Shown here piece by piece: positions 50,982-60,824 of a stretch of DNA of 64,000 nt. Both the position numbers and the translations under genes were made by a program. Position 1 is the first letter of the stretch. The number at the start of each line of letters is the position of its first letter. The notes beneath the pieces are model-generated. The model saw only the letters and a program-made list of their open reading frames with translations. It was not told the DNA's origin and searched no databases. Source of the DNA: Spongiactinospora sp. TRM90649 (GTDB taxonomy: Bacteria; Actinomycetota; Actinomycetes; Streptosporangiales; Streptosporangiaceae); contig NZ_JARLTC010000006.1 of assembly GCF_029382225.1 (NCBI RefSeq), forward strand, positions 186,001 through 250,000, read 5' to 3'.

Positions 50982-52565
50982 CTGCGGAGTGTTCGGCGGT
51001 GTGCCGTCGCGCACGGGCCACGGCTGCGCCTCCTTGACCGGCTCCGGCGGGGGCGCCTGCGGGTCGACCCGGGGCAGCGGCGCGGTGACCTCCTCCGATG
51101 CCAGCGGCGTGCGCGGCGGCGCCGGAGGCGGCCACGGCTCCTGCCGGGAGGCGGCCACGGACTCCTCCTCGGGGTCGGTGCCCGGATCCTCGGCGGGCGC
51201 GGCCGGCGCGGCACGCCTGGCGAACGCCAGCCCGGCGGCCAGGCACGCGAACGGCACGGCCGGCACCACGTAGCGGTGGTCGAAGGCCGCGATGAACGGC
51301 GGCAGCGCGATCAGTGCGACCGCCACCGCGAGCGGCGGCAGCACGACCCCGCCGAGCCGCCGGATCCGCACCAGCAGCCCGCCCAGGCCGATCGCGAGCA
51401 CCACGCCCAGCAGCGGCCCGCGCAGGTAACCGTGCTCCTGGTAGGCGCGCAGCCAGCCCGCGTACGGCTCGACCACCCGCACGTCGCCAGGGCTGCCCTG
51501 ATAGGCCGTGGTGATCTGGGTGGCGGTGCGGTCCTTGGAGGCGATCTGCGAGGGGTCGAACGGCTTGACGGCGCCGGGGAAGACGTAGGCGCTCTGCGGC
51601 CCCTTGACCGGATAGACCCGGCGTTCCCAGGCGAAGACGGAGGCGGTGTCGAGCGCGCCGGTGCGCAGGAAGTCGAGCGGCTGGGCCATGATCGCCCGGG
51701 TGGCGAACGACGCCGCCAGCGCGTTGCGGTCGACGCCGTTGAGCGCGTCGCTGTTGTAGGGAGAGTCGGCGCTCCAGATGTACTGGGGCGGAGTGAGCCG
51801 CTGCCCGAGCGGCTCGCGCGGGCACAGCGCGGCCTCCGGCCCCGGCGGGCGGATCACTCCGCAGTCGGCGAAGGTCATCACCCGGGCCCACAGGAAGACG
51901 TTGCTGCGGGTCAGCGCGAGTTCGCCGTGCTCGGTGCGGAACCACAGGGCGTAGCCGCCCAGCCCGAGCGCCGCCGTCAGCGCGGTGGCGAGCACGGCCT
52001 TCCACCCGGCCCTGGTGAGCAGCAGCGCGACCACGACGACGGTGACCAGCGCCAGGCCGACCGTCCTGGTGACGGTGGCGGCGGCCAGCAGCAGCCCGGC
52101 GGTCGCCGCCGCCCAGACGGCGGGCCGTTCCCGCCAGGTCACCAGGGTCAGCGCGGCGATGGCCAGGAAGGTGAACAGCAGGTCGGCCATGACCAGGTGT
52201 TCGAGCTGCACCTGGTGGACGTCGAGCAGCACCGGCAGGGCGGCCAGCGACGCGCCCCAGCCGGGGAGCCGGCCGCGCCGTCTGCACAGCGCGTAGACGC
52301 AGGCGGCCATGGCCAGGCCGAGCACGTGCTGCAGGACGACGACCAGCGGCACGCTGCCGAACGGCCGCAGCGCCGCGAGGAACAACGCGTATCCCGCCGG
52401 GCGCGACTCCAGCGGGCGGGGGTCGAGCGAGGCGTTGAGGTAGGCGAAGGAGTCGGCCCAGAACCACAGCGCGGGCTGGTAGCCGAGCACCGCCAGGGCG
52501 CGCAGCGCGACCCCGGCGAGCAGTGCGAGAAGGAACACCCAATGGGAGCGGAGAAAAGCCACCAC
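50718..52565 (-). CDS. GT39-like membrane glycosyltransferase
   Basis: 615 residues, starting at GTG with GGAGGAGG upstream. Ten or eleven transmembrane helices fill the first 430 residues, with the acceptor loop DSFAYLNASLDPRPLESRPAGYALFL (catalytic-type Asp in loop one, as in GT-C enzymes). A Pro/Glu-rich cytoplasmic tail of about 170 residues ends the protein and runs opposite to the AmaP-like gene. It would transfer a sugar from a polyprenyl-phosphate donor on the outer face. Substrate unknown. Confidence 0.82.
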   Translation of the reverse strand: MVAFLRSHWVFLLALLAGVALRALAVLGYQPALWFWADSFAYLNASLDPRPLESRPAGYALFLAALRPFGSVPLVVVLQHVLGLAMAACVYALCRRRGRLPGWGASLAALPVLLDVHQVQLEHLVMADLLFTFLAIAALTLVTWRERPAVWAAATAGLLLAAATVTRTVGLALVTVVVVALLLTRAGWKAVLATALTAALGLGGYALWFRTEHGELALTRSNVFLWARVMTFADCGVIRPPGPEAALCPREPLGQRLTPPQYIWSADSPYNSDALNGVDRNALAASFATRAIMAQPLDFLRTGALDTASVFAWERRVYPVKGPQSAYVFPGAVKPFDPSQIASKDRTATQITTAYQGSPGDVRVVEPYAGWLRAYQEHGYLRGPLLGVVLAIGLGGLLVRIRRLGGVVLPPLAVAVALIALPPFIAAFDHRYVVPAVPFACLAAGLAFARRAAPAAPAEDPGTDPEEESVAASRQEPWPPPAPPRTPLASEEVTAPLPRVDPQAPPPEPVKEAQPWPVRDGTPPNTPQLTAADMQAHQRGKPVVPDRPPHTAHQPAVQFGDQGADISVWRAGEADPKPLISHDPDSDPVQSFDFFKPHTEHRDGGARPPSEPPPA

Positions 52566-52690
52566 CGCCTCCTCCGCCTCGCCTGCTTCACGTGGCCCCG
52601 GCGGCGCACGTGGCTCCCTGGCTGCACTGTTCTCACTGGCTCACTTCAGGCAGACCATCTTAGACGCGGATGACACGCCGCCGGGTCGTC

Positions 52691-54067
52691 TCAGCACTCG
52701 ATGACGTTGACGGCGAGACCGCCGCGGCTGGTCTCCTTGTACTTGTCCAGCATGTCGCGTCCGGTGTCCTTCATGGTCTTGATCGCGCGATCCAGGTGGA
52801 CGAAATGGCGTCCGTCGCCGCGCAGCGCGATGCGGGAGGCGGTGATGGCCTTGATGGAGGCCACCGCGTTGCGCTCGATGCAGGGGATCTGCACCAGGCC
52901 GCCGATGGGGTCGCAGGTGAGGCCGAGGTTGTGCTCGATGCCGATCTCGGCGGCGTTCTCCACCTGCTCGGGGGTGCCGCCGAGGACCTCGGTGAGCCCG
53001 GCGGCGGCCATCGAGCAGGCCGAGCCGACCTCTCCCTGGCAGCCGACCTCCGCGCCGGAGATGGAGGCGTTCTCCTTGAACAGCACGCCGATCGCGCCCG
53101 CGGTGAGCAGGAACCGGACCACGCCGTCGTCGTCGGCCTGGGGGACGAACCGGTCGTAGTAGGTGAGCACGGCGGGGATGATCCCGGCGGCGCCGTTGGT
53201 GGGCGCGGTGACGATCCGCCCGCCCGCGGCGTTCTCCTCGTTCACGGCCAGGGCGAACAGCGTCACCCAGTCCATGATCTGCATCGGGTCCTTCTCGGCG
53301 GACTCCGAGGAGAGCCGCCGGTGCAGGCGGTGCGCCCGCCGCTTGACCTTCAGCCCGCCGGGCAGCACGCCCTCGCTGGCGCAGCCGCGCCGCACGGACG
53401 CGGCCATGACGTGCCACAACTCCAGCAGCCGGTCGTGGATCTGCTCGGGGGTACGGCCGAAGGCCCGCTCGTTCTCCAGAATCAGCCCGGAGATCGAAAG
53501 GCCCGTCTCGGCGCACTGGGCGAGCAGTTCCGCGCCGGTGGAGAAGGGGTGCGGCAGCACCGTGTCGTCGGGTTTGATCCGGTCGGCGCCGGTGGCCTCC
53601 TCGTCCACGACGAAGCCGCCGCCGACGGAGTAGTAGACCTTCTCGCGCAGCGGCGTGCCGGACTCGTCCAGCGCCGTGAACCGCATCCCGTTGGGATGGT
53701 GGGGCAGGGAGATCTTGCGTTCGAAGACGAGGTGGTCGCCGGTGACGAACGGGATCTCCCGCTCGCCGTACAGGGACAGGACGCCCGAGGCCCGGATGGC
53801 GGCCAGGCGCTCGTCGATCGTCTCGACGTCGACCGTCTCCGGCTTGTCGCCGGAGAGGCCGAGCATGACGGCCTTGTCGCTGCCGTGCCCCTTGCCGGTC
53901 AGGCCGAGCGAGCCGTACAGGACGGCTCGCACGGTGGCCACCTTGGGCAGGAGGCCGTCTTGGCGCAGGCCGCGCGCGAACCGGTGCGCGGCGGCCATCG
54001 GCCCGCCAGTGTGCGAACTGGACGGGCCGATACCGATCTTGAACAGGTCGAAGACGCTGATCGCCAT
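52691..54067 (-). CDS. sdaA: L-serine ammonia-lyase, iron-sulfur (SdaA)
   Basis: 458 residues. The start [24 protein letters not shown] is the family hallmark. Cysteines for the 4Fe-4S cluster appear in [20 protein letters not shown] and [19 protein letters not shown]. It converts serine to pyruvate and ammonia. It follows gcvH by 33 bases and would use serine made with help of the glycine cleavage system. No glyA gene lies between gcvH and sdaA. Confidence 0.95.
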   Translation of the reverse strand: MAISVFDLFKIGIGPSSSHTGGPMAAAHRFARGLRQDGLLPKVATVRAVLYGSLGLTGKGHGSDKAVMLGLSGDKPETVDVETIDERLAAIRASGVLSLYGEREIPFVTGDHLVFERKISLPHHPNGMRFTALDESGTPLREKVYYSVGGGFVVDEEATGADRIKPDDTVLPHPFSTGAELLAQCAETGLSISGLILENERAFGRTPEQIHDRLLELWHVMAASVRRGCASEGVLPGGLKVKRRAHRLHRRLSSESAEKDPMQIMDWVTLFALAVNEENAAGGRIVTAPTNGAAGIIPAVLTYYDRFVPQADDDGVVRFLLTAGAIGVLFKENASISGAEVGCQGEVGSACSMAAAGLTEVLGGTPEQVENAAEIGIEHNLGLTCDPIGGLVQIPCIERNAVASIKAITASRIALRGDGRHFVHLDRAIKTMKDTGRDMLDKYKETSRGGLAVNVIEC

Positions 54068-54100
54068 CGAGGGGTGACCTAACTGTCGTGCTGGGGTGTG

Positions 54101-54490
54101 TCAGGAGTCGCCGGAGGTGAGGGCGGTGTACTCGGCGGCGGTCAGCAGCTCGGAGGTGTCGCCGTCGGCACGGACCTGGAACAGCCACCCGTCTCCGTAC
54201 GGGTCGCTGTTGACCAGCGACGGGTCGTCGGAGACGACGTCGTTGACGGCGGTGATCTGGCCGGTGACCGGACTGAAGATGTCGTTCACCGACTTGGTGG
54301 ACTCGACCTCGCCGACCGACTCGCCCGCCGTGACATTGGCCCCGACCTCGGGCATCTGCACGTACACCACGTCACCGAGCTGTCCGGCGGCGAACGCCGT
54401 GACGCCGATGGTCACCAGGTCGCCGTCTTCGAGGCCGGAGACCCACTCGTGCTCCTTGGTGTACTGGAGCTCCTCGGGAACCTCGCTCAC
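54101..54490 (-). CDS. gcvH: Glycine cleavage system H protein
   Basis: 129 residues with the lipoylated lysine at [11 protein letters not shown] (Lys66) and the lead [12 protein letters not shown]. It shuttles the aminomethyl group between the P, T and L proteins. Its start overlaps the gcvT stop by four bases. The P protein gene is not in the window. Confidence 0.96.
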   Translation of the reverse strand: MSEVPEELQYTKEHEWVSGLEDGDLVTIGVTAFAAGQLGDVVYVQMPEVGANVTAGESVGEVESTKSVNDIFSPVTGQITAVNDVVSDDPSLVNSDPYGDGWLFQVRADGDTSELLTAAEYTALTSGDS

Positions 54491-55578
54491 TTCTTCCTCC
54501 TGTAGAAAGGCAGATCAACAACTTCGACGGGCTCGTGTCCGCCGCGGATGTCGACGGCCAGCTCTGCCGGCGCGTCGGCGTCCACGTAGGCCATGGCGAT
54601 CGGCCGCCCGAGCGTCTGCGAGGGAGCTCCGCTGGTCACCTCGCCCACGACGGACCCGTCCTCCCGCAGCACCACCGGATAGCCGTGCCGGGGCACCCGG
54701 CGGCCCGTGGCCACCAGGCCGACCAGGCGGCGTCGGGGCGGGGTGTCGCGCGCGCGTTCGAGCGCGGCCCTGCCGATGAAATCGCCTGGCTTGTCAAACT
54801 TCACCACACGGCCGAGGCCCGCGTCGAAGGGGGTGAGCGAATGCGACAACTCATTGCCGTAAAGGGGCATACCGGCTTCGAGGCGGAGGGTGTCGCGGGC
54901 GGACAGCCCGGCGGGGCGCAGGCCGTACGGCTCGCCCGCCTTGGTCAGCGCGTACCACAGCGCCACGGCGTCGGTGGTGGGCACGAACAGCTCGAAACCA
55001 TCCTCGCCGGTGTATCCGGTGCGCGCGATCAGCACCTCGATCCCGGCGACCGTCCCGGGCAGGCCCGCGTAGTACTTGAGCCCGGCCAGGTCGGCGCCGG
55101 TGAGGGTGCTGAGGATCTCCTGGGCGCGCGGGCCCTGGATCGCGATCAGCCCGATCGAGGCGGAGCGGTCCTGGACCTGGGCGTCGAACCCGGCGGAGCG
55201 CTCGGTCAGCTCGGCGGCGACCCGTTCGTAGTTGGAGGCGTTGGCGACGACCATGAAGGTCTCGTCGCCGAGGCGGTAGACGATGAGGTCGTCGAGGATG
55301 CCGCCGTCGGCGGCGCAGATCATGGTGTATCGGGCGCGGCCCGGGACGAGCGCGGAGAGATGGCCGACCAGGGCGTGGTCGAGGGCGTCACCGGCCCGCG
55401 CGCCGGTCACGTAGATCTCCCCCATGTGCGACAGGTCGAACAGGCCGGCCGCCGTGCGGACCGCGTTGTGCTCGGCGGACTCGCTGCCGTAGCGCAACGG
55501 CATGAGCCAGCCGGCGAAGTCGGTCAGCGTGGCACCGAGGTTCTCGTGGACTTCGCGCAATGGCGTGGGTCGGGACAT
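54487..55578 (-). CDS. gcvT: Aminomethyltransferase (glycine cleavage T protein)
   Basis: 363 residues. [52 protein letters not shown] gives the family start in parts; the folate site includes [15 protein letters not shown] and [26 protein letters not shown]. It transfers the one-carbon unit from aminomethyl-H to tetrahydrofolate. It is the first gene of gcvT-gcvH-sdaA, directly after the tandem glycine riboswitch. Confidence 0.96.
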   Translation of the reverse strand: MSRPTPLREVHENLGATLTDFAGWLMPLRYGSESAEHNAVRTAAGLFDLSHMGEIYVTGARAGDALDHALVGHLSALVPGRARYTMICAADGGILDDLIVYRLGDETFMVVANASNYERVAAELTERSAGFDAQVQDRSASIGLIAIQGPRAQEILSTLTGADLAGLKYYAGLPGTVAGIEVLIARTGYTGEDGFELFVPTTDAVALWYALTKAGEPYGLRPAGLSARDTLRLEAGMPLYGNELSHSLTPFDAGLGRVVKFDKPGDFIGRAALERARDTPPRRRLVGLVATGRRVPRHGYPVVLREDGSVVGEVTSGAPSQTLGRPIAMAYVDADAPAELAVDIRGGHEPVEVVDLPFYRRKK

Positions 55579-55612
55579 GTGCGCAGCACCTCAGAGGAGT
55601 CGGATGTGAGCA

Positions 55613-55815
55613 TCCTCCCCCTCTGTCACCTGTGCCTGAGAGTTTCGCCCGGGTTCTTAACCGGACTTTCACCTTCGGCGAGACCGTGGCGGAGACTCCG
55701 CCCGGGCTGCTTTCCAGAGGTCGCCCTACCCGGTCGGTCCTTTGCCTTGAGAGGTTCGCGGGGAGGGCTTGCTCCTTCAGGGGCCCTGGCCGGCTGCCAG
55801 GACGCTCTCCCGCCG
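55613..55815 (-). ncRNA. Tandem glycine riboswitch (gcvT element)
   Basis: On the minus strand upstream of gcvT two similar aptamers follow one another. The first has GGGAGAGCGTC, CTGAAGGAGCAA and CTCTCAAGGCAAAGGACCG. The second has CTGGAAAGC, CCGAAGGTGAAAG and CTCTCAGGCACAGGTGACAG. The CTCTCAGGCA-like core seen twice is the usual mark of the class. It probably turns on the operon when glycine is abundant. Limits are approximate. Confidence 0.9.
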
Positions 55816-55859
55816 GGATCGTCAGCGACGCGCGCCAGCCTATCAAGACCGGCGGCGGT

Positions 55860-57641
55860 CTAGGGGCCCGAGACGCGGCCGGGCCGCGATCCGCCGATCG
55901 TGACAGTGGTCTCCATCGGGCGGCGGCCGGACGCGGTGGCCGGGGCCAGTACGGCGAAGCCGCGGAAGACCAGGTCACGGGTGGCCCAGACGTGGTCGGG
56001 CGACGGGGTCCGGGGGGCGGCGCGGGTGAATCCGGCGCGGGTGAGCGCCAGCCTCTCGGCGGGAGCGGTGCTGCCGAGGTCTCCGGCGATCACGGCGGGG
56101 CGCCCGCCGTGCCAGGCGGTGGGCAGCGCGCCGATCGGGGGGCCGTTCCCCTCGCGGTGGGCGGTGGTCAGGCGGAGCGGGCGCCCGCCGTCCAGGGTGA
56201 CGGTGCCGGTGGCGTAGGACAGCGCCGCGTACGGCGGGCCGCCCGCCCGCCGTTCGGTGAGCGGCACCCGCGCCAGGATCAGGTCGCCGGTCCGCCGGTC
56301 GGCCGCCGGGGCCCAGATCCGGGTGGCCGGGCCGAGCCGCCGGGTCAGCCATTCGGCCAGGTCCACGCCGCCGCCGGGCAGGCCCCTGGCGACCGCCTGG
56401 AGCAGCACCACGTCGGGGTCGCGTTCCTCGATCACCCGGGCGATGGCCTCGGGGTCCACGGCCGGGGCGGGGCCGTGGTGGACGTTCCAGGAGAGCAGTT
56501 TGAGCTGGCCGCGCGGCGGCTTGGCGGCGGGGGAGGGGGTGGTGACCAGTGCGATCACCGGGGCGAGCAGCGCCAGGGCGCATCCGCCCGCGAGGTGGAA
56601 CTCGTGCGCGACCATGCCGCGCGGCGCACGCCGGGCGCGCCCGGCCCCGGCCGCCAGCGTCAGCGCCGCCGTGGCGGCGAGCGGCCACAGCAGGGCGGGC
56701 AGGCCGTCCGGAGTCTCGTGCTGGCAGGGCAGCACGGTCAGCGCGTAGCCCAGGCCCGCGCCGAGCCCCGCCGCGCCGACGCCCTCGCGCCCCGTGCCGG
56801 TGAGCGCGCGGGCGAGGAGCACCGCCGCGCAGAGCTGGGCCGCGCCCAGGGCCACCAGGACGGCGGGCCCGTCGAGGAGCGACGCGGCGGCGAGCGAGAC
56901 GCCGAGGGCCGCCCCCGCGCCCCACAGGACGCCGCGCCGTCCGAACGCCGCCGTGTGCCCGGCCTCCCCGGCCACGACGACGGCGAACAGCGCGCCGACG
57001 ATCAGCGTCCCGGCCGCGACCGGCAGCGGCAGCCCGGACCGGGCGGCGGCGAACGCCGGATCGCCAAGGGCGAGCGCCGTCAGGCCGAGGAACGGCCCGG
57101 CGACCCAGGCGCGCGGCCCGGCCTGGAGTGTTCCGCCCGGAGCCCGCCAGGTGAGGGCGAGCGCCGCCGCGCACAGCAGGCCGGTGACCAGCCACGCGGG
57201 CCATCCCGGCTGCCAGACCACGTCCCAGGTGGAGAAGAGCGACCGGACGGCCACGTCGAGCGCGATCCCGGTCGGCAGCCCGGCCGCCCCGGCCCCGCCG
57301 TCGGCCCTGGCGACCGCGATCACCAGGGCGATCAGCGCGAGCGCGGTGGCCGCCGGCCCGAGCGCGTACGGCGGGCCGGGGAACGCCTGGAGCGCCAGCC
57401 GTGCCGCGACCAGGGCGGCCACCGAGACGATGCTCGCCCTGGCCGCCCGGTCTCCGGCGGCCCGCACGAGCGGCCAGGCCAGCGCCGGGGCGGTGAACAC
57501 CAGCAGCGCCACCGCCACCACGCCCGGCGTCCCGCCTGGGGCCGAGGCGATCAGCGGGCCGCTGAGCCGGAGCAGCTCCAGCGTCAGCACGGTGAGGACC
57601 GCGATCGCCGGACCCGACGACCCGGGGGGACGGATACGCAT
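55860..57641 (-). CDS. Membrane protein with C-terminal endonuclease/exonuclease/phosphatase domain
   Basis: 593 residues from the ATG at 57641, with AAGGTG upstream. The first ~370 residues contain about ten transmembrane helices rich in Ala, Leu and Gly. The C-terminal EEP domain starts LKLLSWNVHHGPAP and has DPDVVLLQAV (metal-binding Asp/Gln), VIAGDLGST and a final SPDHVWATRDL (His). The domain would face the outside or the cytoplasm depending on helix count. It could hydrolyse phospholipid or nucleic acid. Similar fusions occur in actinobacteria; none that I know has an assigned substrate. Confidence 0.85.
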   Translation of the reverse strand: MRIRPPGSSGPAIAVLTVLTLELLRLSGPLIASAPGGTPGVVAVALLVFTAPALAWPLVRAAGDRAARASIVSVAALVAARLALQAFPGPPYALGPAATALALIALVIAVARADGGAGAAGLPTGIALDVAVRSLFSTWDVVWQPGWPAWLVTGLLCAAALALTWRAPGGTLQAGPRAWVAGPFLGLTALALGDPAFAAARSGLPLPVAAGTLIVGALFAVVVAGEAGHTAAFGRRGVLWGAGAALGVSLAAASLLDGPAVLVALGAAQLCAAVLLARALTGTGREGVGAAGLGAGLGYALTVLPCQHETPDGLPALLWPLAATAALTLAAGAGRARRAPRGMVAHEFHLAGGCALALLAPVIALVTTPSPAAKPPRGQLKLLSWNVHHGPAPAVDPEAIARVIEERDPDVVLLQAVARGLPGGGVDLAEWLTRRLGPATRIWAPAADRRTGDLILARVPLTERRAGGPPYAALSYATGTVTLDGGRPLRLTTAHREGNGPPIGALPTAWHGGRPAVIAGDLGSTAPAERLALTRAGFTRAAPRTPSPDHVWATRDLVFRGFAVLAPATASGRRPMETTVTIGGSRPGRVSGP

Positions 57642-57773
57642 GAATGGCACCTTAAGCCCCATACGACACTAAAGGCGACAAATGGGGCATATCGCCCTTT
57701 GGGATGACTCCCCTCCCAGGTTGACCGACCGCCCGGCCCTCCGCAACGCGTTCCGGCGCACGGCCCGCGACGA

Positions 57774-57965
57774 CTACGCGGCCCCGAACGGGTTGTCGAT
57801 GACGTAACGTCGGCGGCCGTCCGCGCCGCGCCTGGCCAGGTCGGCCGGCGTCCCGCCGATGTCCACGGTGACGCCGACGGGCGTGGTGCCGCTGATCGAC
57901 CAGTCCACGAGGAGCGGCGCGATCTCGTCCGCGACGTAGGCGGCCACGATGTCATGAGTATTCAT
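57774..57965 (-). CDS. Small hypothetical protein, 63 residues
   Basis: The ATG at 57965 begins NTHDIVAAYVADEIAPLLVDWSISG, followed by strands (TPVGVTVDIGGTPADLARRG) and RRRYVIDNPFGAA. It lies 10 bases downstream of the HD-domain gene in the same direction, so it may be the second gene of that unit. I recognise no family. Confidence 0.55.
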   Translation of the reverse strand: MNTHDIVAAYVADEIAPLLVDWSISGTTPVGVTVDIGGTPADLARRGADGRRRYVIDNPFGAA

Positions 57966-57975
57966 GACAAAATGG

Positions 57976-58590
57976 TCATATCACTGAAACATCCTGCTCA
58001 TCGAGCGGATTGGTGGTGATCCGCTCCGTGAAGCCCGTCGCGAAGAACTCCGCGGCCAGGCTGCCGGGCTTGCGCCGGGCCTGGTCGGAGAAGCAGGCCA
58101 GGAACTCCCTGGAGATCCCGAGGCGGGGGTGGCCGGCCAGCACCTCGGCGCGGAACCCGGCGGGGAACGCCTCCGGATGGCGGCCCGAGATGTCCAGCGC
58201 GGTGGACAGCTCCAGCAGGTGGCCCTCCGGGTCCTCGGCGACGTCCACCTCCGCCCACATGTGCCGCACGATGACCTCGGAGACGCGCTTCCGCCGCTCG
58301 GGCGGCCAGCCCGCCCCGGCCGCGAACGCCCAGGCGACGTGCCCGCCCGCCTCCTCGAACGGCACCGTGTGGGCGTCGAACTCCGGCACCAGCCCGATGT
58401 CGTGCAGCATCGCGGCCACGTAGAGCAGCTCGGCGTCGAACGCGACGCCGTTCGCGCCCGCGTATCCGGCGGCCCACAGGTAGGAGCGCACCGAGTGGTT
58501 CAGCAGCGCGGGCGGGCAGTACGCGGCGGCCACCTCGTGGGCGGCCCGCGCGGCGGCGGTCGCCGGGATCTCGATATCGGCCAGTCTCAT
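57976..58590 (-). CDS. HD-domain hydrolase, cyanamide-hydratase-like
   Basis: 204 residues. The metal-binding HD motif is seen in LLNHSVRSYLWAAGYAG and LLYVAAMLHDIGLVPEF, with more ligands in HVAWAFAAG. This arrangement is found in cyanamide hydratase-type HD proteins in actinomycetes and fungi. A GlxA-type regulator follows on the same strand upstream, so regulation by it is likely. Substrate unproven. Confidence 0.82.
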   Translation of the reverse strand: MRLADIEIPATAAARAAHEVAAAYCPPALLNHSVRSYLWAAGYAGANGVAFDAELLYVAAMLHDIGLVPEFDAHTVPFEEAGGHVAWAFAAGAGWPPERRKRVSEVIVRHMWAEVDVAEDPEGHLLELSTALDISGRHPEAFPAGFRAEVLAGHPRLGISREFLACFSDQARRKPGSLAAEFFATGFTERITTNPLDEQDVSVI

Positions 58591-58648
58591 CACGTAACCC
58601 TCTCGGACGGCGTTATGACGATCTTCACAGGGACTCCCCGGGCCGTCG

Positions 58649-59596
58649 CTAGACGCGTTCGGCGAAGCGGTCGCGGTACTGCCCCGGCGAGACGCCCAGC
58701 GTGCGCCGGAAGCAGCGGTACATGGTCTCCGGGGTGCCGAAGCCGCAGTCGCGCGCGATCCGCTCGACCGTCGCGTCGGTGGTCTCCAGCAGCCGCCTGG
58801 CGGTCTCCACCCGTGTGGCCTCCACGTAGGCGGCGGGCGTGCTCCCGACCTCGGTGGCGAACACCCGGGTGAACGTCCGCTCGCTCATCCCGGCCCGCGC
58901 CGCGAGCCGCGGCACGGTCAGCCGCTCGGCCAGGTTGTCGGCGATCCACGCCTGGACCTCCCGCAGCGGCTGCCGGGCCGGGCGCTGCGCGGCGAGCTGG
59001 ACGCTGAACTGGGCCTGGGAGCCCGGCCGCTGGACGAACATGACGAGCTGCCTGGCCACCTTCCTGGCGACCTCGGGGCCGAGGTCGTCCTCGACCATGG
59101 CGAGCGCCAGGTCCATGCCGGCGGTGATCCCGGCCGAGGTCCACACGTGGCCGTCCCTGATGAAGATCGGGTCGGGATCGACGGCGACCAGGGGGTAGGC
59201 GGAGGCCAGGGTGCCGCAATCCTCCCAGTGGGTGACGACGCGCCTGCCGTTCAGCAGCCCGGCCTCGGCCAGCAGGAACGCGCCCCCGCACACTGACGCG
59301 ACCCGCCGCGAACGGCCCGCCGCGTCGCGCAGCCAGCCGACCAGCTTGTGGTCGTGCCGCGCCTGCTGCCGGCCCGTGCCTCCCACGACGACGAGCGTGT
59401 CGATCGGGCCCAGGCAGTCGCCGATGGCGCCTACGGGGCCGACGGCCAGGCCGCCGCTGGACGGCACCGGCCCAGGCTCGGCGGCCACCGTCTCGATCAC
59501 GTAGCCGCCCGCCTGGACGAACAGCTCGTGCGGCCCGGTCAGATCCAGCATCTGGAACCCGGGGAAGACCACGAACACGACTCGTCGGACGCTCAT
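58649..59596 (-). CDS. GlxA family transcriptional regulator (DJ-1/PfpI plus AraC HTH)
   Basis: 315 residues from the ATG at 59596. The N-terminal DJ-1/PfpI-like domain has VVFPGFQMLDLTGPHELF and ASVCGGAFLLAEAGLL, where the nucleophile-elbow Cys is kept. The C-terminus is an AraC double HTH: ERLTVPRLAARAGMSERTFTRVFATEVGSTPAAYVEATRVETARRLLE and AFGFGTPETMYRCFRRTLGVSPGQYR-like end. It likely controls the downstream HD hydrolase and the small gene in response to a nitrogen compound. Confidence 0.92.
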   Translation of the reverse strand: MSVRRVVFVVFPGFQMLDLTGPHELFVQAGGYVIETVAAEPGPVPSSGGLAVGPVGAIGDCLGPIDTLVVVGGTGRQQARHDHKLVGWLRDAAGRSRRVASVCGGAFLLAEAGLLNGRRVVTHWEDCGTLASAYPLVAVDPDPIFIRDGHVWTSAGITAGMDLALAMVEDDLGPEVARKVARQLVMFVQRPGSQAQFSVQLAAQRPARQPLREVQAWIADNLAERLTVPRLAARAGMSERTFTRVFATEVGSTPAAYVEATRVETARRLLETTDATVERIARDCGFGTPETMYRCFRRTLGVSPGQYRDRFAERV

Positions 59597-59670
59597 CCCC
59601 CAAGACTTCCGGGTGCGGGGCCTTGGCGGCAAGGACATGAATATGACGTTTTCCGCCAATCTGCGGTAGA

Positions 59671-60063
59671 TCAGCGCGGGGCGCGGAACACCCGGCTGCG
59701 GCCCCTGAACTCGGCGATGACCTCGTCGCCTCGGTGCACGGTGACGTCGTAGACGCCGCTGTTGCCGTACCGGGTGCGCTCCTCGGCCAGCGCGCGGAGC
59801 AGGTCGCCCTCCCGCGCCGGGCGGACGAACGTGATGTCGGCGCCGGCCGCCACGGTCACCGGGCCGCGGCTGTTGCAGGCCAGCGCGAAAGCGGTGTCGG
59901 CCAGCAGGAAGACGTAGCCGCCGTGCGCGACGCCGTGCCCGTTGACCATCGCGGGCGTCACGCGCATCCACGCCTCCGCGCGCCCGTCGTCCGCCGCGCG
60001 CAGCTCGATGCCGAGCGCGCGCGAGGCCCGGTCGGCCGCGAACATGTCGTGTGCCTGGTTCAT
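59671..60063 (-). CDS. Hydroxyphenylacetyl-CoA thioesterase PaaI-like protein
   Basis: 130 residues from the ATG at 60063, with GAGG upstream. The hot dog helix is VNGHGVAHGGYVFLLADTAFALACNSRG and the catalytic region ADITFVRPAREGDLLRALAEE. The HGG-x-x-F-x-L-A-D signature is that of PaaI thioesterases. It would hydrolyse aromatic acyl-CoA. No phenylacetate cluster is near, so the role is general salvage or it is a solitary copy. Confidence 0.88.
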   Translation of the reverse strand: MNQAHDMFAADRASRALGIELRAADDGRAEAWMRVTPAMVNGHGVAHGGYVFLLADTAFALACNSRGPVTVAAGADITFVRPAREGDLLRALAEERTRYGNSGVYDVTVHRGDEVIAEFRGRSRVFRAPR

Positions 60064-60159
60064 CGCCCCGCCTCGCCGCCGCCTCCGCACCGATCTCCCC
60101 AGCGTAAGATCACGGGCGCGCCGGGGGAACGCCGGGGAGGGCGGGAACGCTCCACCTGC

Positions 60160-60822
60160 TCACGGTTCGACGAGCCCGGCCCGGATGGCGTAGCGGGTCA
60201 GGTCCAGCCGGTCGCGCATGCCGAGCTTGGCCAGGATGTTGGCCCGGTGCCGGTCCACCGTCTTGACGCTGATCACCAGTGTCTCGGCGATCTCCTTGGC
60301 CGAGTTGCCCTCCGCGATCAGCTTGACGATCTCCTCCTCGCGCGGCGTCAGCACGCTCTCCGGGATCCGCTCGCCGTGCCTGACCCGGCGCAGGTAGTCG
60401 CGAACCAGGGCGGTGACGGCCCCCGGGTAAAGGAACGGCTCGCCGCGCATCGCCGCCCGGCACGCCTCCAGCAGGTCCCGGTCGGCGACCGACTTCAGCA
60501 CGTATCCGGACGCCCCCGCCTTGAGGGACTCGAAGAAGTACTGCTCGTTGTCGTACATCGACAGGATCAGGATGCGGACCGAAGGCGCGCGCCTGGAGAT
60601 CTCGCGCGCCGCCTGGATCCCGGTCATCCGGGGCATCGCGATGTCCAGGACGGCCAGGTCCACCTCGCCGCCGGTGGCCGCCTCGACGGCCTCGGCGCCG
60701 TTGGCCGCCTCGGCGACCACGGTGAGGTCGGGCTCGGCGTCCAGGATCAGGCGCAGGCCGCGCCGTACCAGGGCGTGATCGTCGGCCAGTAGGATCCTCG
60801 TGGGGATGGGCTCGTCTGCCAC
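60160..60822 (-). CDS. NarL-type response regulator (second system)
   Basis: 220 residues. Receiver: ILLADDHALVRRGLRLILDA, phospho-acceptor Asp in LAVLDIAMPRMTG, and ILILSMYDNEQYFFESLKAGASGYVLKSV. C-terminal HTH: SVLTPREEEIVKLIAEGNSAKEIAETLVISVKTVDRHRANILAKLGMRDRLDLTRYAIRAGLVEP in parts. It starts two bases after the histidine kinase stop, in one operon. Confidence 0.95.
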   Translation of the reverse strand: MADEPIPTRILLADDHALVRRGLRLILDAEPDLTVVAEAANGAEAVEAATGGEVDLAVLDIAMPRMTGIQAAREISRRAPSVRILILSMYDNEQYFFESLKAGASGYVLKSVADRDLLEACRAAMRGEPFLYPGAVTALVRDYLRRVRHGERIPESVLTPREEEIVKLIAEGNSAKEIAETLVISVKTVDRHRANILAKLGMRDRLDLTRYAIRAGLVEP

Positions 60823-60824
60823 GG

